From Solibacillus sp040274725 (GTDB taxonomy: Bacteria > Bacillota > Bacilli > Bacillales_A > Planococcaceae), in assembly GCA_040274725.1 (NCBI GenBank), contig JBEMAQ010000014.1:1-64000 (forward strand): DNA of 64,000 nucleotides, written 5' to 3'. Positions 54,115 to 62,711 of this stretch are shown here, one piece after another. A model generated the notes under the pieces. The model was given only the letters and a program-made list of their open reading frames with translations. It searched no databases and was not told the origin of the DNA. The translations under genes were made by a program, and so were the position numbers. Each line of letters begins with the position of its first letter. Position 1 is the stretch's first letter.

Positions 54115-54149
54115 AAAAAAAGGACTTCGGGGGCGCCCCCGAAGTCCTT
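54115..54149. terminator. Terminator built on a 30-base perfect palindrome
   Basis: 54120-54149 is a loopless perfect palindrome centred on GGGGGC/GCCCCC, with an A-run on its left giving a T-run for the minus strand. It terminates hom and probably the small helix-turn-helix gene. Confidence 0.85.
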
Positions 54150-54155
54150 CCTAAT

Positions 54156-55142
54156 TTAAATTGTCACCGTAAACCCTGCACGCTTACCAATAATTTCTGC
54201 ATAATCCTCAACCATGACACTTGCTGTCGGATACATCCCCGCGCCTGGTCCTGTAATGGATAATGTGCCGATATAATTCGTCTCCATCGCCACTGCATTA
54301 AATACGTCGTCTACCGGATATAACGGGTGCTCCTTATCCACTAATAATGGGGCAACTTTTGCTTGAATCGTACCGTCTGCTAAACGCTCTACTTCAGCCA
54401 CATGACGATAGCGTAAGCCTTGTTCTGTCGCTTCCTTTACTTGCTGTGCTGAAATTGTATCAATGCCGATTACTTCAACGTCCGACCAATTTGGCTGCTC
54501 ACCAAATGCTAAACTTGATAAAATCATGAGTTTTTTAAATGCATCCTGACCTGATACATCATTGAACGGGTCAGCCTCTGCATAACCTAAGCGCTGTGCT
54601 TCCTTTAGTGCATCATCAAAGCTCCAACCTTCTGCACGCATTTTTGTTAAAATATAGTTCGTTGTTCCATTTAAAATACCTTGCACACGACTTACATCAT
54701 TGACAAGTAAAATGTTTTTCATCGTTTTGATAATCGGCACACCACCTGCTACCGAAGCTTCAAAGCCAACGAATACACCGTTTTCTTTTGCTAGCACTTC
54801 AAGCTCTGCCCCGCGCTTTGCGAACATTACTTTGTTCGCTGTAATGACATGGCATTTCGCCTCAACCGCGCGCTTTAAATACGTGAATGCAGGCTCCTCA
54901 TTGACAATCGCCTCAAACACGACTTGTAAGCCTTGTTCTGCTAACACATCATCAATTGACTCTGTCATTAAATGCTTTGTACCCGGCACACGCTCACGGC
55001 TCGCATCTGTTACTAAAATTTTTGAAACCTCAAGTTCTACACCTAATTTCTCGCGTAGCTCTTGCCTCTTTTCATTTAAAATATGATAAATCCCTTGACC
55101 TACTGTGCCAAATCCTAGGATGGCTGCCTTCAATGTTGCCAT
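54156..55142 (-). CDS. hom: Homoserine dehydrogenase without ACT domain
   Basis: 328 residues from ATG at 55142 (TTGGAGG nine bases upstream). NAD(P) site ILGFGTVGQGIY, catalytic domain with ANKVMFAKRG, EASVAGGVPIIKTMKN, GILNGTTNYILTKM and EADPFNDVSGQDAFKKLMIL. It ends soon after GPGAGMYPTASVMVEDYAEII. The B. subtilis enzyme is about 430 residues and has a C-terminal ACT domain for feedback inhibition; that part is absent here, so threonine inhibition through ACT is lost. The enzyme makes homoserine for methionine and threonine. No thrC or thrB is adjacent. Confidence 0.92.
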   Translation of the reverse strand: MATLKAAILGFGTVGQGIYHILNEKRQELREKLGVELEVSKILVTDASRERVPGTKHLMTESIDDVLAEQGLQVVFEAIVNEEPAFTYLKRAVEAKCHVITANKVMFAKRGAELEVLAKENGVFVGFEASVAGGVPIIKTMKNILLVNDVSRVQGILNGTTNYILTKMRAEGWSFDDALKEAQRLGYAEADPFNDVSGQDAFKKLMILSSLAFGEQPNWSDVEVIGIDTISAQQVKEATEQGLRYRHVAEVERLADGTIQAKVAPLLVDKEHPLYPVDDVFNAVAMETNYIGTLSITGPGAGMYPTASVMVEDYAEIIGKRAGFTVTI

Positions 55143-55211
55143 GTTTTTCATCCTCCAACTAATATACCTATCTATATAGACGAATAATTCCGATAATTTA
55201 ACTTCAAACAA

Positions 55212-55235
55212 AATCCACCAACATTTAGGTGGATT
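55212..55235 (-). promoter_or_regulatory. Hairpin in the hom leader
   Basis: AATCCACC (55212-55219) and GGTGGATT (55228-55235) form a perfect eight-base stem 70 bases before the hom start, followed by TTTG on the minus strand. It could be a weak attenuator. No T-box or SAM-type motif was seen near it. Confidence 0.4.
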
Positions 55236-55360
55236 ATATAAAAAACAACTTAATAAAAATTGTACCTTATCTACACAATGAAAACAAGAAAAATCTTTCC
55301 TAGACGGACATTTGTTTTCCTTATACGGTCACTGTTAACGTTTCTTCTATTATTAATGAC

Positions 55361-55400
55361 AAAAAAGCTATGCTAAAGTTTTTTCTTTAACATAGCTTTT
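55361..55400 (-). terminator. Terminator of the pentapeptide-repeat gene
   Basis: AAAAGCTATG-c-TAAAG and CTTTA-a-CATAGCTTTT, a 16-base stem with one mismatch and T6 on the minus strand. Confidence 0.9.
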
Positions 55401-55401
55401 A

Positions 55402-56382
55402 TTATGCTTGTTTTAATTGTCCTATCCGATTATAACCTTGTACATCATAGCCTTCTCGGTTAAATCCATCACGGTCTAGCCCTTCAAAATCATAACCTTC
55501 CTGATCATAACCTTCCTGGTCAATGCCTTCTTTATTAAAGCCCTTGCGATCATAGCCGCCACGATCATAGCCTTCTGAATTAAATCCTTCTTTGTTGTAT
55601 CCATCTCGGTCATAGCCCTGCTTATTAAAGCCGGTCGCAAGAAAACCTTCTCGCGTTAAACCTTCTCGGCTAAATCCTTTTTTATCAAAGCCCTGCTCAT
55701 CAAAGCCTTCTCGGTCGTATCCCTTTTTATCGAATCCCGCGCGATTATACCCATGTTGATCATAGCCCTGTTCATTAAAGCCTTCTCGGTCATAGCCCTT
55801 TTTATTAAAGCCGCTGTGTTGAAATCCTTCCTTATCAAAGCCTGCCTTATTAAAACCATCCTGCCCAAAGCCTTTGCGGTCATAGCCGTACTTATCAAAG
55901 CCACCGCGATTATAACCGTCTCGGTCTAGCCCATCTTTATTAAAGCCACTCACCGTAAATCCCTTCGCATCATAGCGCGTACCATTTTTATGCATGCCCT
56001 CTTTATTGAAGCCGTATTTATTCATTCCTTTTCGGTTAAAGCCGTCCTGATCATAGCCCTCTTTATTAAAGCCATCCTTATAAAAACCCTCACGATTCCA
56101 GCCATCCTTATTAAAACCAATTGCATCATAGCCAAAGCAGTCATAGCCACCTATATACTTTTTTCCGGTCAAATGAATGCCTTTTGCGTCAAACCCATTG
56201 GCATCATAAAACTTCCGCTGACGAGTCTTTCCATTTTCAGCAAAGCCGCGCATATCATAGCCTTCATCATCATATTTTGTACCATTTTTATGCATACCGT
56301 ACGGATTGAACCCACACTCATCAAACTGTTCTTCTACCGGGACTGGTTCCGAAAAAAATAATCGCTTTAAAAAGCTTACCAT
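55402..56382 (-). CDS. Glycine-aromatic pentapeptide-repeat protein (GFNKx/GYDRx repeats)
   Basis: 326 residues from ATG at 56382 (AAAGGA 11 bases upstream; TTG at 56388 with five-base spacing is the alternative). A short amphipathic start (MVSFLKRLFFSEPVPVEEQ) leads into some 55 units of five residues: Gly, Phe or Tyr, Asn or Asp, charged, any. From about residue 141 to the end 36 units run without a break. MHKNGTKYD and MHKNGTRYD occur exactly 100 residues apart, hinting at a larger duplicated unit. There is no signal peptide or membrane helix. I do not know a characterised family with this exact pattern. It could form a beta-solenoid or fibrous rod, or a phase-separating chain. It has its own terminator. 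Confidence 0.85.
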   Translation of the reverse strand: MVSFLKRLFFSEPVPVEEQFDECGFNPYGMHKNGTKYDDEGYDMRGFAENGKTRQRKFYDANGFDAKGIHLTGKKYIGGYDCFGYDAIGFNKDGWNREGFYKDGFNKEGYDQDGFNRKGMNKYGFNKEGMHKNGTRYDAKGFTVSGFNKDGLDRDGYNRGGFDKYGYDRKGFGQDGFNKAGFDKEGFQHSGFNKKGYDREGFNEQGYDQHGYNRAGFDKKGYDREGFDEQGFDKKGFSREGLTREGFLATGFNKQGYDRDGYNKEGFNSEGYDRGGYDRKGFNKEGIDQEGYDQEGYDFEGLDRDGFNREGYDVQGYNRIGQLKQA

Positions 56383-56507
56383 TCGCAATCAAATCCTTTA
56401 TTTTATTTTTCATTATAATATCTTTTCACTATTTATCGTCGAAAAATTTAGTTCATTTAGCCTTTTTTGAATGTATATTAAGACCTAATAATATTATTAC
56501 TGAAAAA

Positions 56508-56549
56508 CAAAAAAACACGTTAGAAGTGGTTCAGGCTTCTAGCGTGTTT
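56508..56549 (-). terminator. Terminator of the 56583 gene
   Basis: AAACACGTTAGAAG and CTTCTAGCGTGTTT stem with one mismatch and T-run on the minus strand. Confidence 0.88.
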
Positions 56550-56582
56550 CAAACTATATATGAAGGGGATTCATACCGATGT

Positions 56583-56969
56583 TCAAACAGCGATGCGCGC
56601 GCTTACGTTTTGGTAGCGGCGTAGTACGTGATTCACAATACGCTCCTCTACTGCTGTAAATGCTGGTACACCATATGGGCGTAAAATCAATTGGAACTCA
56701 CCGTATGGTAAATGCCATTCCTTTGCAGGCTCTGTAACACGTGCCTCACCAAGTTCCTTATACGCATCAAACACTTCTTTTACATAATAGCCTTCTGCAA
56801 AGTTTGCTGTAGCTTCTCGGTACGCTGAGCGACCAAATACCTTCTGCCACATTACATCGACGTCCGCCAATAAATGTTGAATCTCTGTTTCGTTTACGAA
56901 AATATTTGCGTCGTTTAGTTCATAAATAAAATGTGCTGCAAAGTTTTGTGCGCTATAAACGTTTCCCAT
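56583..56969 (-). CDS. Hypothetical 128-residue protein, weakly Panacea/DUF4065-like
   Basis: 128 residues, soluble, mostly helical. The opening VYSAQNFAAHFIYELNDAN and the middle AEGYYVKEVFDAYKELG resemble by eye the start and the pocket segment of Panacea (SocA/DUF4065) domains found in toxin-antitoxin antitoxins, but no toxin gene is adjacent and the resemblance is weak. It may instead be an unrelated Bacillales protein. AAAGGAGT precedes the ATG. Single gene. Confidence 0.7.
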   Translation of the reverse strand: MGNVYSAQNFAAHFIYELNDANIFVNETEIQHLLADVDVMWQKVFGRSAYREATANFAEGYYVKEVFDAYKELGEARVTEPAKEWHLPYGEFQLILRPYGVPAFTAVEERIVNHVLRRYQNVSARIAV

Positions 56970-57137
56970 GTTCTACAACTCCTTTTCCAGTTCTCTATTA
57001 TGTAAGTACCCACGCTGCAACATGAATACGCGTAAAGATTTCTTCTAATTTTGGTTGGTTATTTATATTCTTATAATAACACTAGGGATTAAGGTTGTCA
57101 ATAAAACTTATACAAATAGTAGGGATTAATTTTTAGA
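56970..57137. other. Intergenic promoter region
   Basis: AT-rich sequence upstream of the 128-residue gene and downstream of metY, no other feature seen. The metY terminator follows at 57138. Confidence 0.4.
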
Positions 57138-57178
57138 AAAATCACTATCTTAAAGCGAATGAGCAAAGATAGTGATTT
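57138..57178 (-). terminator. Terminator of metY
   Basis: AAATCACTATCTT and AAGATAGTGATTT stem with a 13-base loop and T5 on the minus strand, about 100 bases past the metY stop. Confidence 0.8.
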
Positions 57179-57274
57179 CCTTGTTATAGCAGGCTTTGTA
57201 AGCTCCTTCTTTAAATGAAAACAAGCAAGCTACTGCCGACTAATTATTTTTTTCAATTACGCAAATGAGCGTTT

Positions 57275-58576
57275 TTAAGCTTTTGCAGTCTCAACTGTTT
57301 CAGCTACTTTTGCTAAAGCTTGGTCAAGATCTGCGATAATATCCTCTACTGCCTCAAGTCCGATTGATAAGCGAATGAGCTCCTCAGACACGCCTGCCAC
57401 TTTTAATTCCTCAGCGGATAATTGCTGATGTGTAGTTGATGCTGGGTGGATAATAAGTGAACGGCCATCCCCAACATTGGCAACATGTGAGAATAACTCC
57501 ACATTGTCAATCACATTGCGTCCTGCCTCACGTCCACCTTTAATGCCGAACGTTAAAATCGAGCCAAAGCCGTTTTTCAAATATTTTTTCGCTAAGTTGT
57601 GTGATGCGAAATCTTCAAAGCCGTTGTAATTTACATAGTCCACGAATGGGTGGTTTGCTAAGTGCTCGGCAACAGCTTTCGCGTTCTCGTTATGGCGTAC
57701 TACACGCAAATGAAGCGTCTCGAGGCCTTGTAAGAAATTGAATGCTGCATCTGCTGATAATGTTGGACCAAAGTCTCGTAGTAACTGCACGCGTAGCTTT
57801 GTCGCAAATGCCGCCGCTGCTGCATCAATACCGTAGCGCAAACCGTGGTAGCTTGCATCTGGCTCTGTGAAGCCTGGGAACTTCCCTTGCGTCCAGTCAA
57901 ATTTACCCGCGTCTACAACGATTCCACCGATTGTTGTACCGTGACCACCAATCCACTTTGTCGCAGAGTGAATGACAACATCTGCTCCAAATTCAATTGG
58001 GTTTGAGCCGTATGGTGAAGGGAATGTATTATCTAAAATTAACGGAATACCCGCTTCGTGCGCGATTTTTGCGACCGCTTCAATGTCTAGCACGTTTAAG
58101 CTCGGGTTGCCGATTGTTTCTGCATAAATGGCCTTTGTATTTTCAGTAATTGCCGCACGGAAGTTTTCTGGGTTCGTCTCGTCGACAAATGTTGTTGTAA
58201 TGCCGTAGCGTGGCAGAGTCGTTGCAAATAAGTTATACGTACCGCCGTACAGTGAACCGGCTGATACGATATGGTCACCCGTTCCTGCGATATTTAAAAT
58301 TGAGAACGAAATAGCCGCCATCCCTGAAGAAAGGGCTACTGCTGCTGTACCACCTTCAAGTAGTGCAACACGCTCCTCAAATGCACCTACTGTTGGATTC
58401 ATAATACGCGAATAAATGTTTCCTGTTTCTTGTAAGGCAAATAATGCTTGTGCATGATCTGTATCACGGAATGCGTAAGCTGTCGTACGATAAATCGGTA
58501 CCGCAATTGCTCCTGTTACCGGATCTGGCTTTTGGCCTCCGTGTAATAATAATGTTTCTGGACGTAAATTTGACAT
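57275..58576 (-). CDS. metY: O-acetylhomoserine sulfhydrylase (PLP-dependent, Cys/Met metabolism)
   Basis: 433 residues from the second of two ATGs (58576; AGGAGG eight bases upstream). Cys/Met-metabolism PLP fold: SSGMAAISF, SLYGGTYNLF, EFGADVVIHSATKWIGGHGT with the PLP lysine at about 207, and the late RLSIGLEAVEDII. It should make homocysteine from O-acetylhomoserine and sulfide. Control by the upstream SAM-I riboswitch fits methionine synthesis. The presence of homoserine dehydrogenase about 2.5 kb away is consistent with this but the genes are not one operon. Confidence 0.93.
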   Translation of the reverse strand: MSNLRPETLLLHGGQKPDPVTGAIAVPIYRTTAYAFRDTDHAQALFALQETGNIYSRIMNPTVGAFEERVALLEGGTAAVALSSGMAAISFSILNIAGTGDHIVSAGSLYGGTYNLFATTLPRYGITTTFVDETNPENFRAAITENTKAIYAETIGNPSLNVLDIEAVAKIAHEAGIPLILDNTFPSPYGSNPIEFGADVVIHSATKWIGGHGTTIGGIVVDAGKFDWTQGKFPGFTEPDASYHGLRYGIDAAAAAFATKLRVQLLRDFGPTLSADAAFNFLQGLETLHLRVVRHNENAKAVAEHLANHPFVDYVNYNGFEDFASHNLAKKYLKNGFGSILTFGIKGGREAGRNVIDNVELFSHVANVGDGRSLIIHPASTTHQQLSAEELKVAGVSEELIRLSIGLEAVEDIIADLDQALAKVAETVETAKA

Positions 58577-58667
58577 CATTCTTCCTCCTGCTTCGCTAAT
58601 TACGATGGTGAAATCGGTGTAATAGAAAGAGGGAGTTGCCGGTCCATTTTGATGAGTAAATTTTCCG

Positions 58668-58836
58668 TAAAAACAAACAGCCCTCTTCAGTTAAGAAGAG
58701 GGCTGCAAATGAGCAAGTTTTCCTCCCCTTATCTTTCAAAGTAAATACTTTGTAGGATTTAGCACCTTAGATAGTTCGTCACTATCTGGTTGCCGGGCAT
58801 CTCAGGGCCTATTCCCTCCGCCGCTCTTGATAAGAG
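58668..58836 (-). promoter_or_regulatory. SAM-I (S-box) riboswitch with terminator
   Basis: On the minus strand the aptamer begins CTTATCAAGAG near 58834, followed by the diagnostic GCGGAGGGA, GGCCC..GATGCCCGGCAACC and the P3/P4 stems, closing near 58720. A strong terminator hairpin AGCCCTCTTC/GAAGAGGGCT with TTTGTTTTT lies at 58668-58706. SAM binding should stop transcription of metY. The rest of the 344-base gap on either side shows nothing more. Confidence 0.95.
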
Positions 58837-58923
58837 TTATGTGATTTGTGTTCCATCGTTGTTACATAGTATAAAACACATCGGAATACTAAGTCAATAG
58901 ATAGTTTTAAATTTTCTAACTTT

Positions 58924-59904
58924 TCACATTTTACTAAAATGCCATTCATCGTTCAACCACTCACGCGTTATTAATCCTCGCTGTTCAGCTAGTAATGTCA
59001 GCCCAATAACATCCGAAATCGTAAATACAAAAAACTTTGCAAAGCGCGGACCATAAATTGCTTCACCTAAACTCGTTGCTGTCTCATGTCCATCTGCAAT
59101 TTTCGCAACAACCTTTTGCAATTTGTACTCGGTTTTCTTTATACTGTTTTCCATCACTTCAGTTGCATTTGAAAACAGCTCTCCATGCCCTGCAAAAACT
59201 GTGCTGATCGGAACTTTTTGCATGTTTTGGATAGAATCAATGTACTGTATTGTCGGATTCATCAGTTGCCCTGCATCATCATGGTCAACAAGCGCATTTG
59301 TCACACCGCTTGCAAGTAAAAAATCCCCGGCAAATAGCCAATTCGTCTCGCTATCATATAAACAAACCGAATCCGGCGAATGCCCCGGTGCTGCGAGTAC
59401 GTCTAGCCCCGCAATTTGCTCTCCATCACAAATCGTCAAAAGATCCGTATGTAGCATCACGCGCTCTTTATTTGTTAGCGTCGCCTCAAGCCTCGCCATA
59501 CGCTCCGATGCAAATTTCATCACATTATACTGTGCATACAACTCATAATAGAAATCTAGCTTTTGACGTAAGTAGTCCTCTTCACATTTTAAGCGTGGAA
59601 TCGCAATGTCACTTGCATACACCGGCATGCCGTACTTTTCTACAAGTGTGTTCACCATCCCAATATGGTCCGCGTGAAAATGTGTTAGCACAATGCGATT
59701 AATCCTGGCTGCATCTAGACCATATTCCGCAAGCTTGTCCCAGAAAAACTGCTCAAACTCGGGCGTGTCAATCCCCGCATCAATCAGTGTCAAATCCTCT
59801 CCGTGCTGATACATATAGCAATTGATACTATCCATACCGTTATAATCAGTCGGCATCATGATTGGATAAACAATCTTATTCCCATGCTTCATTACTTCAT
59901 TCAT
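58924..59904 (-). CDS. MBL-fold metallo-hydrolase
   Basis: 326 residues. Metallo-beta-lactamase-fold motif THFHADHIG near residue 83, LDVLAAPGHSPDSVCLY with the next His, LFAGDFLL with the Asp, and VFAGHGE with the last His. A C-terminal helical domain of about 90 residues follows (KKTEYKLQKVVAKIADG). The layout matches the glyoxalase II/YflN-like group; the substrate is unknown. GGAGG precedes the ATG. It lies downstream of the MFS transporter but is separated by a terminator. Confidence 0.88.
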   Translation of the reverse strand: MNEVMKHGNKIVYPIMMPTDYNGMDSINCYMYQHGEDLTLIDAGIDTPEFEQFFWDKLAEYGLDAARINRIVLTHFHADHIGMVNTLVEKYGMPVYASDIAIPRLKCEEDYLRQKLDFYYELYAQYNVMKFASERMARLEATLTNKERVMLHTDLLTICDGEQIAGLDVLAAPGHSPDSVCLYDSETNWLFAGDFLLASGVTNALVDHDDAGQLMNPTIQYIDSIQNMQKVPISTVFAGHGELFSNATEVMENSIKKTEYKLQKVVAKIADGHETATSLGEAIYGPRFAKFFVFTISDVIGLTLLAEQRGLITREWLNDEWHFSKM

Positions 59905-59960
59905 CTCCTACCTCCTTCCAACAATTACTATTAATATAGCACTCCTCTTAACACAAAGAA

Positions 59961-59990
59961 AATGCCCCGAAAAACAATTCGAGGCATCTC
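59961..59990 (-). terminator. Terminator behind the MFS gene
   Basis: AATGCC-c-CGAA and TTCG-a-GGCAT stem with TTTTC on the minus strand, about 210 bases past the MFS stop. Confidence 0.7.
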
Positions 59991-60110
59991 TTTTCACATT
60001 ATTATTTCACAACAGTTTTTCATGTTTTCACCTTATCTCCTGTTGTAAAATTGTGCTATAGTAATATTTGGACATCAAACAGTGAAAAGGTTCGCCGCCT
60101 TACACGCCTT

Positions 60111-60182
60111 CTATTTAACTTTCGCCGGGAAAATAGAGCTGTGTATCACTTGCTTTGGTGTTCTTTTTTGTTTATTCCACAT
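60111..60182 (-). CDS. Possible 23-residue basic peptide behind the MFS gene
   Basis: ATG at 60182 has GGAGG eight bases upstream and opens 23 sense codons (MWNKQKRTPKQVIHSSIF and so on) 19 bases past the MFS stop. It is basic. In the same frame eleven further sense codons follow the stop. It may be a remnant of a longer gene or a short expressed peptide. Confidence 0.35.
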   Translation of the reverse strand: MWNKQKRTPKQVIHSSIFPAKVK

Positions 60183-60201
60183 AAAGAATCCCTCCAAATA
60201 A

Positions 60202-61464
60202 TTATACCTGTACAGTCGTTACTTCCGGCTCAACTACCTGTTCTGCTGGCTTCCCAACTTTTGAAGGAGCCGTTTCTTTAAAGAATAATGTGAACACAAG
60301 CGCAATTACTGCCGCACCCGCTGCAACAAACATGGGTGTTTGAATACCAAATTGATCTGCTAGTGCACCGTTGACCATTGGATTTAAGAAACCACCGAAT
60401 AATTCACCAATACCAATTGTTAAACCTACCGCAAGACCTGAATAGCGTAGTGGTACTGATTCAACTGGAATAACCGACATCGACATCCCAATTACACCTG
60501 AACCTGCTGCACCAATAAATAATAGTGCCATTAGTAGTGGCACGGACTCTACAAATACAACTGAAATCGGTACTAAAATAAGTGCAAATGCCGAAAGTAT
60601 CGACGCTGGCTTACGTCCGATTTTCTCTGAAAGCATCGGAATCGCAAAGCCGAAAATTGCATATCCAACACCAAATGCCGCCATAACAAAACTCATTGTT
60701 GTACTCGATAAACCTTTTGCTTGTACAAAATACGTTGGCGCAAAAATTTGGAACGCCATTAATGTTGTCATGAATAAGCTGAATGTAATGATTGATAAAA
60801 TGATATTCCGATTTTTCAGTACATCCTTTACCTTCACCTTTTCAGTCGATTTTGTTTCATGCATTGAATGGAATTTTTGTGAATCTGGATTTTTCACCTT
60901 CATAAAAATAAATGCTGAAATAATAATCCCAGGAATAATTGTTAAATAGAATGCCATATGCCAATCAAACTGATTCGCAAGTGCTACGATTGCTACTGGT
61001 GCTAAAATGCTCCCAAATAGCGCGTTACTCGTATTCATCGTGAAGCCTAAGTTAAAGCCGCGACGACGCTCTGATGATTCAATCGCTAAAATCGACTGCG
61101 TTTGTGGGATTAGTGGCCCTTCTACAATCCCCATAAGTAAGCGAAGTACAAATAGCATCGCAAATGATTGCGCGAAGCCGTGCAGTAATGAAATTAATGA
61201 GAATGCTAATACAAGTATGGCAAGCATTGTTTTTTTACTTTTGACTTTATCGGAAATAAAGCCTCCCAGTGGACCCGATACCGACCACGTAAGTGCCAGT
61301 GCTGCACCGAGTAAACCTAGATGCGTATAGTTTAAGCCCAAATCCTCAGACATCATCGGGAATAAATAGTTAATCGCTAATCGGTCAAAGAATACAAAGC
61401 CGATTGCGAAGAAGAAAATAACGACAAGCGTATTTTCATATGACCATCCTTTTTTATTGCTCAT
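60202..61464 (-). CDS. MFS transporter, organic-acid/aromatic-compound type
   Basis: 420 residues from ATG at 61464 (AAGGAAGG nine bases upstream). Twelve membrane helices; the MFS loop between helices 2 and 3 reads GGFISDKVKSKKT. FVFFDRLAINYLFP in helix 1 and RLLMGIVEGPLIP in helix 4 fit the acid-anion cation symporter group. It probably imports the compound handled by the neighbouring esterase and FAD monooxygenase (inference). First helix starts after a short basic tail. Confidence 0.88.
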   Translation of the reverse strand: MSNKKGWSYENTLVVIFFFAIGFVFFDRLAINYLFPMMSEDLGLNYTHLGLLGAALALTWSVSGPLGGFISDKVKSKKTMLAILVLAFSLISLLHGFAQSFAMLFVLRLLMGIVEGPLIPQTQSILAIESSERRRGFNLGFTMNTSNALFGSILAPVAIVALANQFDWHMAFYLTIIPGIIISAFIFMKVKNPDSQKFHSMHETKSTEKVKVKDVLKNRNIILSIITFSLFMTTLMAFQIFAPTYFVQAKGLSSTTMSFVMAAFGVGYAIFGFAIPMLSEKIGRKPASILSAFALILVPISVVFVESVPLLMALLFIGAAGSGVIGMSMSVIPVESVPLRYSGLAVGLTIGIGELFGGFLNPMVNGALADQFGIQTPMFVAAGAAVIALVFTLFFKETAPSKVGKPAEQVVEPEVTTVQV

Positions 61465-61618
61465 ACAACAAAACACCTTCCTTTAATCACATATTATTTT
61501 TAATACGGTGAGGCAAAATGGGTGTTACTTTTGTATTTCTAAGCTGATTACTTCACAGTTACCGCCTGTACGTTTGTGAAAGCGAGATGAATGCAAGTTT
61601 CCCTGCACTCACCTCAAA

Positions 61619-62563
61619 TTATTTCTGTGTAGATGCTACTTTTGCATTTAAAAACTCACTAATAAACGCATAAACTCCGCTATATTCCGGTAAATGCGTC
61701 CACTTGCCTAAAAAGCCATGCGTTACACCGTCATAACGTTTTACCGTCACGGATACCCCTGCTTTTTGTAACTTTTCCGCATACAACTCACCCTCATCAC
61801 GGAACGGATCATACTCCGCTGTAATGACAAGTGCCGCCGGTAAATCCGCTAAATTATCCTCACGCAGTGGCGAAACAAGCGGGTCATCCGTATCAACGCC
61901 GCCCATTAAATAAAAGCCATTCATTTCCGCTAATTGTGCGCTCTCCACAAAATAGCCCGTGCCGTTTTCCGTTAATGATGGATAGCGGAACGTCGAAAAA
62001 TCTAAATCGAGCGATGGGTACAGTAGCACCTGCTTTGAAATCGCTAATTCGTTTTCCGCGCGCGCCTTTAATGTAACGGCTGCCACTAAGTTACCACCTG
62101 AGCTATCACCAGCTAGCGCTAGATTTTCGCCGTCCCACTTTAATGTCTCACTGTTTTCCGTTACCCACTTTGTTGCCGCGTAGCAATCAACAAGTGCCGC
62201 TGGATACGGATGCTCCGGTGCGAGACGGTAGCCCACTGACACGACCTTTTGACCTGACGCCTTGCATAAGGCACGCGCTACATCATCATGGCTATCAAGC
62301 GTACCTGATAAAAACGCGCCACCGTGGAAATACATTAATACCGGGTACGCCTCCTGCTCATCTGGTGTATAAATACGCAAAGTTAGCGTTGCTTCAGGCG
62401 TTGAAATCGTCACGTCCTCCACATGCTGCACTTGCACACGCTCTTCAACAGGTAAACTCGGTACATCGAATACTTTACGATGCTCCTCAGGCACAATTCG
62501 GTGATTCGGATCGTGTTTTGGAATAATGTTTAAAATATTTTGGATTTCTGGATGTACAGGCAT
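61619..62563 (-). CDS. Alpha/beta hydrolase of the hormone-sensitive lipase family
   Basis: 314 residues from ATG at 62563 (AGGAGG at good spacing; codons upstream to 62605 are unlikely). HSL oxyanion motif YFHGGAFLSG, nucleophile elbow GDSSGGNLV, Asp in ITAEYDPFRDEG, and His in VTHGFLG, a full catalytic triad. It should cleave carboxylic esters. Between the FAD monooxygenase upstream and the MFS transporter downstream, all on the minus strand. Confidence 0.9.
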   Translation of the reverse strand: MPVHPEIQNILNIIPKHDPNHRIVPEEHRKVFDVPSLPVEERVQVQHVEDVTISTPEATLTLRIYTPDEQEAYPVLMYFHGGAFLSGTLDSHDDVARALCKASGQKVVSVGYRLAPEHPYPAALVDCYAATKWVTENSETLKWDGENLALAGDSSGGNLVAAVTLKARAENELAISKQVLLYPSLDLDFSTFRYPSLTENGTGYFVESAQLAEMNGFYLMGGVDTDDPLVSPLREDNLADLPAALVITAEYDPFRDEGELYAEKLQKAGVSVTVKRYDGVTHGFLGKWTHLPEYSGVYAFISEFLNAKVASTQK

Positions 62564-62669
62564 CTGAAAACCTCCTTTTGTTATAGTTTTTATGCTGTAG
62601 CACATTATTTTAAAAAACTTAAAAAACGACTTGATTTTTTGGGAAGTTTTATAGCAATGTGATACAATA

Positions 62670-62710
62670 AGGCTGATTATTTTCCAAGACTAAAATAATC
62701 AGCCTAAAAA
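62670..62710 (-). terminator. Terminator of the monooxygenase gene
   Basis: AGGCTGATTATTTT and AAAATAATCAGCCT, a perfect 14-base stem just after the monooxygenase stop. On the minus strand the following T-run is short. Confidence 0.75.
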
Positions 62711-62711
62711 T

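Noticed and set aside
55143..55360. T-box or SAM riboswitch before hom
   Set aside because: No T-box AGGGTGG-type motif or S-box core is present; only one small hairpin is seen.
55402..56382. Dense short DNA repeats that might be a CRISPR or tandem-repeat array
   Set aside because: The repeats are degenerate 15-base codon triplet patterns in one open frame and are explained by the pentapeptide protein; there are no uniform repeats with unique spacers.
60051..60281. 76-codon plus-strand frame overlapping the MFS end
   Set aside because: It has no ribosome site, overlaps the real MFS gene antisense, and its composition does not look coding.
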